Origin: Spinellus fusiger
Taxonomy: Eukaryota; Mucoromycota; Mucoromycetes; Mucorales; Phycomycetaceae
Length of the DNA: 40,013 nucleotides
NCBI GenBank assembly: GCA_025094145.1
Contig: JALLLS010000148.1
Span: forward strand, 1-40,013
Direction of reading: 5' to 3'
This document shows positions 30,441 through 40,013 of the stretch, one piece after another. A program made the position numbers and the translations under genes. How positions within the stretch are numbered: position 1 is the first letter of the stretch; each line of letters begins with the position of its first letter. Below the pieces are notes generated by a model. That model was not told the DNA's origin and searched no databases. It saw only the letters and a program-made list of their open reading frames with translations.

Positions 30441-33400
30441 ATGACTCTGACTGTTCATCCACTTGTTCAGGAAAGTGTTATTGGACCTCATCCCATCATG
30501 GCATCCGTCATTCCTTCTTTAAATACCGAACACCCTCAAACTCCGAGTCATCCTCATGACACCACCTATGCACCTCCACAGCCCTTTCCTAGACAGACAT
30601 ACCCTCAGCAACGTGCCTATTCTGTCACTGCCATGCCACACGAACTACAAAAGTCAGTGCAGCGCCACCAGCAGCAGCAGGCAGAACAGCAACAACGACA
30701 GCTGCAGGAACAGCCTTGGTGGCAATACTACTACCAACTCTATCATTACCACCCACCTCCCGGCAGAAAACCCACAGTGTTTGGTCCCTATCTCTTATTG
30801 CAGACACTGGGAGAGGGGGAGTTTGGCAAGGTGAAGCTGGCCATTCACATTGAGACTGGACATGAGGTAACAAGGGGAGACACCTACTCTCTATCCTAGG
30901 GACTGTCGTTGCTTAATGGTTATCTGTGCAGGTGGCTATTAAGCTGATCAAAAAGGATAACATTGACTCTTCTACAAGAATGACCAAGATAGAGCGGGAG
31001 ATTTCTGTTCTCAAGGTGAGCCATTGTGGGTTACATGCAGATGGGTAGATGTGTTCTGTGGATGACATGGAATACTCACTCCTGTGCTCTTGTTGTAGAC
31101 AGTACGCCACCCTTATATTGTCAAGCTGTACGATGTCATTGAGACTGAGAAATACATTGGCATCATCCTCCAATGTGCTTCTGGTGGAGAACTGTTTGAA
31201 TACATTCTAGCCCATCGATACCTCAAGGAAAAGGATGCCAGTCGTCTGTTTGCACAGCTGATCAGTGGTGTTCACTACATGCACCAGAAACACATTGTTC
31301 ATAGAGACCTTAAGCTGGTAAGACATCATTGCTCTTGTTGGAGGTATCCTTCCTCTCTCTACATTTACATTTATATTTACATTTACATTTATATTTACAT
31401 TTATATTTACATTTACATTTATATTTACATTTACATTTATATTTACATTTACATTTATATTTACATTTACATTTATATTTACATTTACATTTATATTTAC
31501 ATTTACATTTATATTTACATTTATATTTATATCTACACCCACATCTACATCTACACCCACATCTACATCTACACCCACCTATATATCTATATCTACATTG
31601 GACATAGGAAAACTTATTGCTGGACAGAGACAGAAACATCATCATCACAGACTTCGGATTCGCCAACCAATTCTCATCTTCGCGCGACGACCTCATGTCC
31701 ACCTCCTGTGGCTCACCCTGCTATGCTGCTCCTGAGCTCGTCATTTCAGAAGGACTGTATGTGGGATCTGCCGTGGACATCTGGTCGTGCGGCGTCATCC
31801 TGTATGCCATGCTGTGTGGCTATTTACCATTTGATGATGATCCTGCAAATCCTGATGGCGACAATATCAATTTACTCTACAAATACATTCTCAACACGCC
31901 TCTGACATTTCCAGACTACATCAGTATGGAGGCACGGGATCTGCTCAAGAAAATGTTAGTGCCTGACCCTTTGAAGCGTTGCTCCATGGAGATTATTATG
32001 AGACATCCATGGCTAGTCCCTCACCACACGCTGTTTGAAAACTCAATTGCGGCATTGGAATTAGAGGCTATGCGGTCTGCTGATTTGCCCATGCACATGG
32101 TGCTTTCTAGTCCACAGCAGCGATCTCTCGATGCGGAGACCACGAGACGTAATACTATTACGGCAGGTTATCTTCATAGTAACACACATTCCCCTATTGA
32201 ACCTAAAATACACGAGGAAGAAGAGGCTGTGGTACCTGTCATGCCGATGGACCTTGATACTGCTCACAGTGCAGAAGAGTCACAGAAAGAACAGCAGAGC
32301 AATGTCTCTGTTGATGTGCATGAGGAGGAGACAGGGCTCCGAGAATCAGAGACAAGAGTGCCCTCCATTGAGATGGAACAGGACAAAGTGGAATTCGTCG
32401 AATTGGAAGAAGCACAAGAAATTGGAGTGGAGACAGTGAAAGTAGAAGTCATGGTGGAACAAGAGGTAGAAGAGGTAGTGAAGAAGGTGTCCGTGAGATA
32501 CATAGTGGGATCCATAGTGGAAGATGTAGACAAAGAAGAAGACATGGCCACAGCAGCACCTATTGAGCTTGTAGAGTCTGTAGAGTCTGTAGAGTCTGTT
32601 GAGCCTGTTGAGCCTGTTGAGCCTGTTGAGCCTGTTGAGCCTGTTGAGCCTGTTGAGCCTGTTGAATCTGTTGAGCCTGTTGAACTTGTTGAACTTGTTG
32701 AATCTGTTGAACCTGCTAAATTCATAGACATGGAAGATACTCCAAAAGAACCGACAGCAGACATAAAGTCCATCACAGAGAGTGTAGAAAAGACAGACAT
32801 ACCAGAAGAAACTTCAGTGGTCCCTGTTGAACAAGCCAGCACCAAAACAACAGAAAGTGAAATGGCACCAAACACAGAAGCCATTGTTCCTCAGGTTGTT
32901 CCTCAGGTTGTTCCTCAGGCACAAACACCCAAAAAGACCCCCAGTCTTCGCAGCCATCGCAGCCATCACAGTGTCCACAGTGTCCACAGTAAACACAGCA
33001 GCACTGCTCCCTCCAAAATGCGTACACCACCCACCGTCCAAGTCACTGAACTCCAACACCACAACATCTCTTCTCTTGACCTATCCATGCAGCGGGGAAC
33101 ATTAGCACCACCAACTCCCTCTCCCTCTCCCAGTAAAAAGTCAACCAAAATCCTACAATTTCTTTCTACTCACTCTCAAACAACACCCAGAAACCCTCAT
33201 CAGAAATCCAATCGCACGGCAAGACCCTTCTCCATGGTGGCCGAGTCAAGCACACCCACTGGCTCCATTCTTCAGGCTAAATTCTTATCCAGCATGCAAC
33301 GCAACTCTCGCCCCAACGAGATGCCCGTGCCAGGTCCTTCTCCTACGGGAGCCAGCATCAGCACACCTTACATGGCACCTCCTCAAAAGCAACCTCCGCC

Positions 33401-34574
33401 ACGCACCCCACAACCCACACTTGGTATATCACATCCTGTCCGAGGCACACGTCAAAAGGCCCTCAGTCTACTTGTCAGCTCAGTCACCGACTACATTGTC
33501 CATGATGACAGTCGACGCATGCCTTCCACCCCTCCCACACCCTCAACCCCTCCCACACCCTCCAGTTCTAGCCACCCACTTGGCGCAGGAAAGCGTGCCA
33601 TGCCCTTCACTCGTCGTCCCACCCAGCGCCACGATACCAAGCCTGATCCTGAGCCCCCCACCTCTTCTTCTGTCACTCCTTCTGTGTCTGAGCAACTGAA
33701 TTATGCTTCTGCCATGGATAAGGACAAACCCCGGGGTGCGGGCAAAAAGTTCATGAACTGGTTCAAGAAGAAGCCGCAGAGCACCAAGGACCGTTCCTTC
33801 AACCACCCTGTGCCTGCCAGTGGAGACCCATTGACACAACAACCCCTTCGTGCCATGCCGATTGGAAAACCCCTGGGCTCTTATGCAGTCGACTTTAACG
33901 ATGCTAAATTGAAAACACACCATGGTGCCGTGGATCAAGATGCATTGACCTCCCGTCCACCCCATGAAGTCTTCCTGCAGGTCAAGCAGGCACTGACAAG
34001 CATGGGCATTGATACAAAGCGTGATGGAGACTACAAGCTCAAATGTACTCGTCGGAAGCGTAAAGTAGGCATCGTTGCTTCTTTGCCTGTCTCTAGTGTC
34101 GACTCTCGTACACAGCGTCAGAGTTTAACAGAAGACATGAAGAAGCGTCGGATGAGTTCTGGAACCCATTTGCGTATGTTGTTGCGCCGTACAAGTATCC
34201 AGGCAGAGGAGGAGGGAGAGCCAGAGCCCACGGTGTATGGTGATCCTGTGGTGGATTCTGGAGAGGAAGTGCGTTTCAGTGTAGAGTTGTGCAAGATCAA
34301 GAACTTGCCTGGTCTTTATATTGTGGACATTCGTCGTATGCGAGGCAGTGTATGGGCTTACAAGTTCCTTTACCATGCTTTATTGGATACATTGGATTTG
34401 AGTGGAAAGGGCGGCTACATGTCTACACATGTACCTCTGACGCACTCTGGTATGATGGCACCACAGGAGGGCGATAAGAAGGAATCCACTCTAGATGACA
34501 AGCGAATCAGCACTGTGAGCAGTGGTGCAAGCAGCAGTGTGTTGGAAGAAAATAGTATCAAAGAAGAAAACTAA
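30441..34574 (+). CDS. KIN4-like (SNF1/AMPK-related) Ser/Thr protein kinase with KA1-type C-terminus
   Basis: Four exons (30441-30866, 30932-31015, 31099-31317, 31608-34574) give 1231 aa. Catalytic features are the Gly loop GEGEFGKV (124-131), VAIK with Lys146, catalytic HRDLKLEN (238-245), DFGFAN (258-263) and the T-loop [13 protein letters not shown] with Thr275, the position phosphorylated in AMPK-family kinases. A long, probably disordered middle includes a Val-Glu-Pro/Ser repeat (DNA about 32567-32720) and Pro/Ser-rich stretches. The C-terminus ([20 protein letters not shown] onward) resembles the KA1 membrane-binding domain. The closest fungal class is KIN4/KIN1-like, linked to polarity, septation or spindle-position control (inference). 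The third intron splits the catalytic loop and contains a hexamer repeat. Confidence 0.9.
31361..31597. repeat. (ATTTAC/ATTTAT) hexamer microsatellite filling kinase intron 3
   Basis: About 235 bp of TACATT/TATATT hexamers, passing into TACATC/TACACCC units, make up most of the 290-nt third intron and end just before the acceptor GACATAG. Confidence 0.95.
32567..32720 (+). repeat. In-frame GTTGAGCCT nonamer repeat in the kinase gene
   Basis: Tandem 9-bp units encode Val-Glu-Pro (with Ser and Leu variants) about 17 times in the disordered middle of the kinase. Confidence 0.93.
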
Positions 34575-35307
34575 TGGCCTGTTGATGGTGTGTTTGTTGT
34601 GTGTTTGCTTTTTCTTTTTCTTTTTATCCCTTTTATCCTTTACTTTATATTTCTTTTTCTTCTTACTTGGTAAGCAAATAGTTTTGTTTACTTTTATTTT
34701 TCCTTTTATTATTGTTTTCTTTTTTATTATCTATTTTCTATTTTCTATTTTCTATTTTCTATTTTCTATTATAAACAGTCTCCTATTCTTCTTCCCTCCC
34801 TATTTTTTCCTCTCCCTCTACACACACTCTCTCTCTAGTTCAACTACTCTTTTTTTTAAAAAAAAAAAACTTTATTCACTTTGTTATTCTTGTTTCTCAT
34901 CTTTCACTTTATTTCATTTTAAATCGGAGCTAAACTCCTCATCGGAATAAGAATTAAAATCTTCATCTACACTATAAACCTACTGTCTGAATATTAATAT
35001 TATTTTTTGAGATCAAAATTCAATCTACTAACTGATGAATCGTCATCCTAATAAAGTAATTATTGATGCGGCGAATTAAATAATGGAAAGGCGACCTACT
35101 TTTTATATTTCTACTTTATTATTTTTTAATATTTATTTTATTATAGATAAATAAAATAAAAAATAAAATAGAAACGCAGACATTTGTTATGAGTAAGACT
35201 ACTACTGAGTGTATTTTTATTTTATTTTATTTAAAATAAAAAAGAGAACAAACAAATGAAAAAAATAAAGTGAAATAGCAATAAAGAAAAGAAAAGAAAG
35301 ATAGAAA
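34575..35307. other. Convergent 3' spacer, very AT-rich
   Basis: It lies between the stops of the kinase and the Ish1-like gene. It has long T/C and A tracts (including 34850-34870), a (TATTTTC)n patch at 34729-34766 and TTTTATTTTA-type runs near 35100-35240. No gene is seen. Confidence 0.7.
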
Positions 35308-37009
35308 TTAAAGCTCATCACGAGTACTTCTTCTCCATGACTCCAAGGTATTTTCAACTTTCTTCATTTGTTCGTCAATTTGTGAGGTAGACTGAACTCT
35401 GACGCTGTCCAGATAATCACGAAGGGTCGCTAATACCTCTGCAATATGCTGACGAGCCAGTGTCTTTTTGTCTTTGATTGATTTTTTTAATGTGTTTTGG
35501 ATCCAGTCAAGCTGGGCTTCGGTATAACCAATCTTACGCCATGTATCACGCTCTGCTTGGCGCCAGTACTCTGCAAATGAGTTCTTCCAACTGGCAGCAG
35601 TGTCCGTGACTTGGGCTTCAAGAGAAGAGGCGGAAGCAGAAGCAGCATCGGTAGCATACTCGAATGCACTGCCTGCTCTGTTATTGGCGGAATAGAGGGT
35701 GTCTGAGACAGAATCGAACATACCACCAGCAGCATTGTAACCAGAAGCAGCATAGTCACCAGCAGCATTGGTAGCAGAGGCAGCATAGTCACCAGCAGCA
35801 TTGGTAGCAGAGGCAGCATAGTCACCAGCAGCATTGGTAGCAGAGGCAGCATAGTCACCAGCAGCATTGGTAGCAGAGACCAAGGACTTTGAAGCAGCAG
35901 CAGAACGTGAAGACATTTCCCAATCTGCAGACACAGACAAAACTGCGGATTTGAGTGTGTCATAAGCACTTTCCTTTGTACCTGATGAGGCCTTCTTTAT
36001 CACATTTTGCTGCATGAAACCTCCAGGCCACAGCTGACGTAATTTATTTTCCACTGTATGGAATAGATCATTGATACTCTGCTGAGACAAGTAGCCTGTC
36101 TGTTTCAACTTGTCAGAAGCAAGATCCACGAATTCCTGGGAGGTGTCGTAGCCCTTTCCAGCAAAGTCCACAGCAAATATCTTGTAGGCATTGATGTCCG
36201 ATCGAATGGTGTCCAGAGTAGCCTTGGCCTGCTGAGAAGTGATCTTAACCTCCGTTTCCAGACTGTTCTGCAAAGACTCCCACCACTCAGTGCTGCCCAG
36301 TTGGGTCACTTGGGAATGAGCCAGGGTCTCTTTGATGAGCTGGCCAATGGACAGGATCTGTGCCTTGGTCAACTCCTTGTTGGACTCCAGACGCTTGGAG
36401 ATGCCCGAGAGCCAGTACTGGAACGAATCATCTTGGAAGGCAGGACGGCCGAGGAGTTTTTGGTACCAAGAGGGATGGGAGAAACTAGCATTGATGTCAT
36501 TCACCACCGACTTCCAGTCCGCTTCTGCCATGTACTTTTTCTTCATGATTTTGCTGTGGAGTGAATCAAGATGCTGTTGGACTTGTTCTTGTGTCAATTC
36601 TCCATGGATTCTCAATTCATGCAATTCGTGTTGAAGCATAGAGACAATGTCCTTGATATGGAGAGTAGCAATGTTCTTGTTCTTTTCAAGGGTAATGCGG
36701 ACAGTCTTCAAGAGATGGTCAATGGGGTCTCCAAACAGCTTGGCATTGTTAGCAGCGGCCTTTTGGTACTGCTTGACAGTGTCCATGAGTGAATTGGAGG
36801 ATCTGTCATAGGCAATGTTGTACTTGTCAAGGTATTGTGTTACTTGGCCTGATGTCCAACCTCCTACATCTTTAGGATGATGATGATGAAAAGAGGAAGA
36901 GATGAGTTCTAATGTTCTCTTATTTGAATATTACTTTACCTATGGAGTGGGCAAGAGGAAAGGCGAGCGCCATACAGAGAGTGATTGAGAATACTTTTGG
37001 AGGCAACAT
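35308..37009 (-). CDS. Secreted/ER Ish1-LEA-like stress protein with C-terminal RDEL
   Basis: Two exons (37009-36940, 36869-35308) give 543 aa. A signal peptide begins the protein (MLPPKVFSITLCMALAFPLA). Several Ish1-type segments of about 45 aa follow, each with a Trp near the start and Leu-rich helices: WTSGQVTQYLDKY, then stretches around DWKSVVNDINASF, EWWESLQNSLETEV and AQLDWIQNTLKK. About residue 354-400 is an Ala-rich LEA-like region with four exact 11-residue units (SATNAAGDYAA). The protein ends STRDEL, matching the K/H/RDEL retrieval signal of lumenal ER proteins. S. pombe Ish1 is a nuclear-envelope stress protein (family knowledge), which fits an ER/perinuclear location; a chaperone-like stress role is inference. 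Confidence 0.85.
35733..35876 (-). repeat. 33-bp in-frame tandem repeat in the Ish1-like gene
   Basis: Four near-identical 33-bp units encode SATNAAGDYAA, with a degenerate fifth unit (SGYNAAGG). Near identity at the DNA level points to recent unequal duplication. Confidence 0.95.
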
Positions 37010-37599
37010 TGTAGCTTGGGAAGGATTCTTGGCTGAATGGGAATTGTTTGAATAGTAATACTGATATAAAAGAAAACAAGAGAAGAAGCTACAGAAATAT
37101 ACAAAGACAAGACTCTTTATTTTATATGTTTTTTATTTATTTTTGCTTTATTCTTTCTTATTGCTGTGGTTGTTTCGTGCTTTCAATTACACAAAATGCT
37201 TTTAACAGTAGGCCTACACAGTGAGAGGGCGAGAGAGAAGGAGGGAGCGAGGGAGCGAGAGAAGAAAGACTCATAATGGTTAGACTGATGAAATCATGAT
37301 GATGGCACTGTCCATGGCCTGTCTAATACTTGTTGGAGACACTTCTTGATTGGTGTTGGGGACTTTCTGCATGAAATCAACACCATGTCACAAATACACC
37401 TTGATCCAATGATCTTTATAGAATAGGGTTGGCATCCAATCAATAAGGTCTGTACACACCTTTTGCGATTTTGTTGCATATATACCCATAGTTTCTGGGT
37501 TATAATAAAAACCAGTCTAATCATCTATTTATCTTTGACTTTTTCACTGTAAAATGAATAAATAAATAGATAACCAAATAAATAAATAAATAAATAAAT

Positions 37600-37630
<31 letters not shown>

Positions 37631-37863
37631 AAGAGAGAGAAAATGGCCTGGGATCAGTTATTACAGGTGAAAAAGATCTTCTATAGAAAATAAATCATAG
37701 CAAAATAAAGATAACAACAGCAACAAGAGTTGGATAAATGAGAGAGAAAAGAGAGAGAGAGAAAACTAAAGGGTAAGAAGAAAGAAGAAGAAAAGACAGG
37801 CAAGGGCGTCACTAAAGAAGAGAGATAAAAAGACAAGACTTCCTAATCCACCGGTCCTCTCCT
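37010..37863. other. 854-bp spacer with microsatellites
   Basis: It contains the promoter of the Ish1-like gene, a GA-rich tract (37224-37270), (AAAT)n, (CA)n and (GA)n runs at about 37556-37640, and another GA tract near 37740-37800. A block at 37277-37523 is bounded by imperfect inverted TTAGACTG-containing ends and could be a small element remnant. No gene is supported. Confidence 0.5.
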
Positions 37864-39855
37864 TTATGAGTCTGTAACTTGGACCTGTGCCAATCTTGCT
37901 TCAAGACTACGCAGTGCATTTTCCTTGTTTGAAAGCTCTCTTCTCCTTTCTTCAATCTCACGAAGCTATACATACACATCAAAGGAGCAGTGGTGAATTT
38001 TTCCATCTTACAAAAGTGTTTTCTTTTTTCTTTTTCTTCTTTACCTCTTCCTCTCTTTTGGACTGGCTGGTTTGTTCAGTGGTCTCATTTCCAGGCACAT
38101 CCTCACTGTACATGGAGCATGTCAATCACACGTCCAGTGGCCAACCCATCTTACCTTATCTCAGGACTATTGCCACCAGCAGAGCGACTCAGCTTCTCTG
38201 TGCGGTAGTTCTCATACAAAAAGTCATGTGTGATCTCCTTGAGGTCTTGCAAATGAGAGCTATAGACCAGAGCATTCGAGTAAAAATTAGGTGAGTGTTG
38301 GGTGATGAGGAGGGATGATAGGGTGATGAGGTGGGCAGGGTGAATGAGAGCATGGAGCTTGATTCTTCATGCTTCTTTTGATAAACTCATCTTGCTCCTA
38401 TCCTCACCTTAGTAGTGCCGATCTTAATCTTCCAAAGTCAGAGTAGTCGTCATTGTCCACTATTCAACTGTATGAGCTTCTATAGAGTGGATGGGTCTTT
38501 GTGGTGTGTCTATGCATTACCCTCTACAGCACCCCATGGATACTGTCGACCACGCACTTTACGGCCATCCACAATAATCTCCTCATCACTGCCAATGATA
38601 GAGAAGGGCAGCATAGCCTATGGAATACATTAGTCAGTCAGTCAATCAATCAACAGACAGACAGATGGTATATATATATATATATATATACAAGCATGGG
38701 ATATTTACTCTTAGTTCGCTGTTCTCTTCAATCGTATCTTCGTCGTCTTCTTCTACATCATAAGGAAAGTTGTAGATGGGAATCTTGTAGTGCTCAATGT
38801 CCTCCATGACCTAAAAGGGGCTCTGGTCAATACCTTTTTCCCTTTTTCCCTTGGGTGTTGTTCTCATCTCTACACCACCAGTGACTCTTACCCTTTTCTT
38901 GAAGTCTGCCAATTCCTGAGGTGTTAGGGAATCAGCCCGACCTACCACCGGGATCACATTGACACGTGGACTGAGACGGCGCATCAATTCAATGTCTATT
39001 TCACGTAGACTGCCCTGGAGTAAGTACTCTTTCTCTCTGCTGGCGATCAATGTCTGTCTGTGCTGACTTACGAATGGCCTGTAGGTGAAATGAAATACAG
39101 GAGGGCATGGACACGATTATCTTGGAAACGTGGATTACGTTTAATTCTAGATTCCTCAGCGAGAATGTCATCGTACTGGGCCTCCAAATAAGCAACAATA
39201 GCATGGAAGCTAATATCAACAGATAGAAAAGGGAGTGTAGAGTGTAATGTATTTCTTTAAGCACTGGACATAATAGCTATCCTATTCTTATGACTTACCA
39301 CTGTTCGTTATCAATGTTATCACCAAATCCAGGTGTGTCTACAACAGTGAGGGAGATTCTATAGAGTGAACAGCCATCCCAGCCATGTTAGTCAGAAACA
39401 GAGACATTGTGTTGTTGCTATTCTTCTTCTTATTATTCTACCTAACACCTTCTTCATCAAGTTCTATAACAAACAAATAAAAAAGACAGGAAAGCAGGGT
39501 TATTCATAGGGTTCTATAGAAACAAGTGAGGGATGTGTCTTACCAACAGAAACAGGTCTAATACTAATGCCTTCTTCTTTATGGGCATCACTGGGATCTT
39601 CCATTGTTTTCTTGGAGAGAACAGGGGACTCGCAAAGGGTATTGACAAAGGTAGTGCGACCTGTGCCCGAAGTGCCTTTGAACAGGTACTGAGGTCAGTC
39701 ATCCCTACAGTGGAATAGACACAGAAGACCTCTCTCATCACTTACCCACTACCATGAGGGTAAATTGGAATCCTTTCTTAACATTCTTTCTGCGTCCGCC
39801 GAGTCTCTAAGAGATGATGAGCTGCTATCAAGATGATGACTCTTACATGAGCCAT
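37864..39855 (-). CDS. Septin, Cdc11/AspA-like
   Basis: Thirteen exons give 352 aa: 39855-39847, 39806-39746, 39675-39544, 39463-39442, 39358-39299, 39209-39072, 39009-38892, 38810-38709, 38617-38521, 38459-38408, 38259-38155, 38105-38045, 37965-37864. All junctions keep the frame. Motifs are the P-loop GTSGTGRTTF (24-33), DTPGFGD (82-88), GRAD at 164-167 in the G4 position, and the septin unique element ending ITHDFLYENYRTEKL. A short coiled coil closes the protein (LREIEERRRELSNKENALRS). Blocks such as IPIYNFPYDVEEDDEDTIEEN are typical of the fungal Cdc11/AspA group. Septins form filaments at septa and hyphal necks. The P-loop Lys is replaced by Arg, so GTP hydrolysis is doubtful. Confidence 0.92.
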
Positions 39856-40013
39856 GGTCAGTTTTTCTTTCTATACTCTTTCTTCTTTTCTTGTGAGTTG
39901 TTGCTGTGAAGATATAGACTACAGCAGAGTGGTTTGATAGAGAGAGGAATAAAGAGTTAAAATAAAATAAAATAAAATAAAAACCCACTGGGTCACTTTG
40001 TATCAGTGAAAAT
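39856..40013. promoter_or_regulatory. Upstream region of the septin gene
   Basis: Only 158 bp of 5' flank are in the window. It contains an AAAAT-type pentamer run (39958-39981). Nothing else is recognised. Confidence 0.4.

Noticed and set aside
37277..37523. Block with imperfect inverted ends around TTAGACTG, suspected transposon
   Set aside because: The ends match over only about ten bases, no target duplication is evident and no transposase motif is seen.

Overview
The window looks like nuclear DNA of an early-diverging fungus, most likely a Mucoromycota (zygomycete-type) species. Genes on both strands are interrupted by many short GT-AG introns (37 to about 120 nt, with a few longer). 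Fungal-type proteins are present: a fungal_trans regulator, a Cdc11/AspA-type septin, PEX11, and an Ish1/LEA-type secreted protein. Non-coding DNA is AT-rich and full of simple repeats. The species assignment is inference. I rebuilt the exon-intron models by hand from splice signals, reading frame and family conservation.

Layout. 1-9.3 kb: NOP10, the exosome subunit RRP46, an ASXH-domain protein, an 81-aa one-TM protein, a 530-aa protein with paired Cys motifs, a fungal_trans-domain regulator with no zinc cluster, and eIF4E. 9.3-21.1 kb: ribosomal protein S6, a TMEM198/DUF4203 membrane protein, the spliceosomal SNW/SKIP factor, a short STI1/HOP co-chaperone, SEC61 gamma, ARL8 and PEX11. 21.1-28.0 kb: a gene-poor, AT-rich island with a decayed Tc1/mariner element, a perfect 21-bp-arm hairpin, microsatellites and coding debris. 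28.0-40.0 kb: a TALE homeodomain factor, a 1231-aa KIN4-like kinase, an Ish1-like protein with a signal peptide and C-terminal RDEL, and a 13-exon septin.

Most genes are housekeeping and are not organised as a pathway. NOP10, RRP46, RPS6 and eIF4E belong to ribosome biogenesis and translation. SEC61G and the RDEL protein belong to the ER. ARL8, PEX11, septin and the kinase belong to organelle and cell-polarity functions. Genes are tightly packed outside the island: one convergent pair is only 48 bp apart between stop codons.

I see no CRISPR array, rRNA, tRNA or gene cluster that would amount to a new defence or biosynthetic system. The most unusual items are the HOP protein lacking TPR1-DP1, the zinc-cluster-less regulator, the RDEL-tailed repeat protein, the fungal ASXH protein, and the decayed transposon island.
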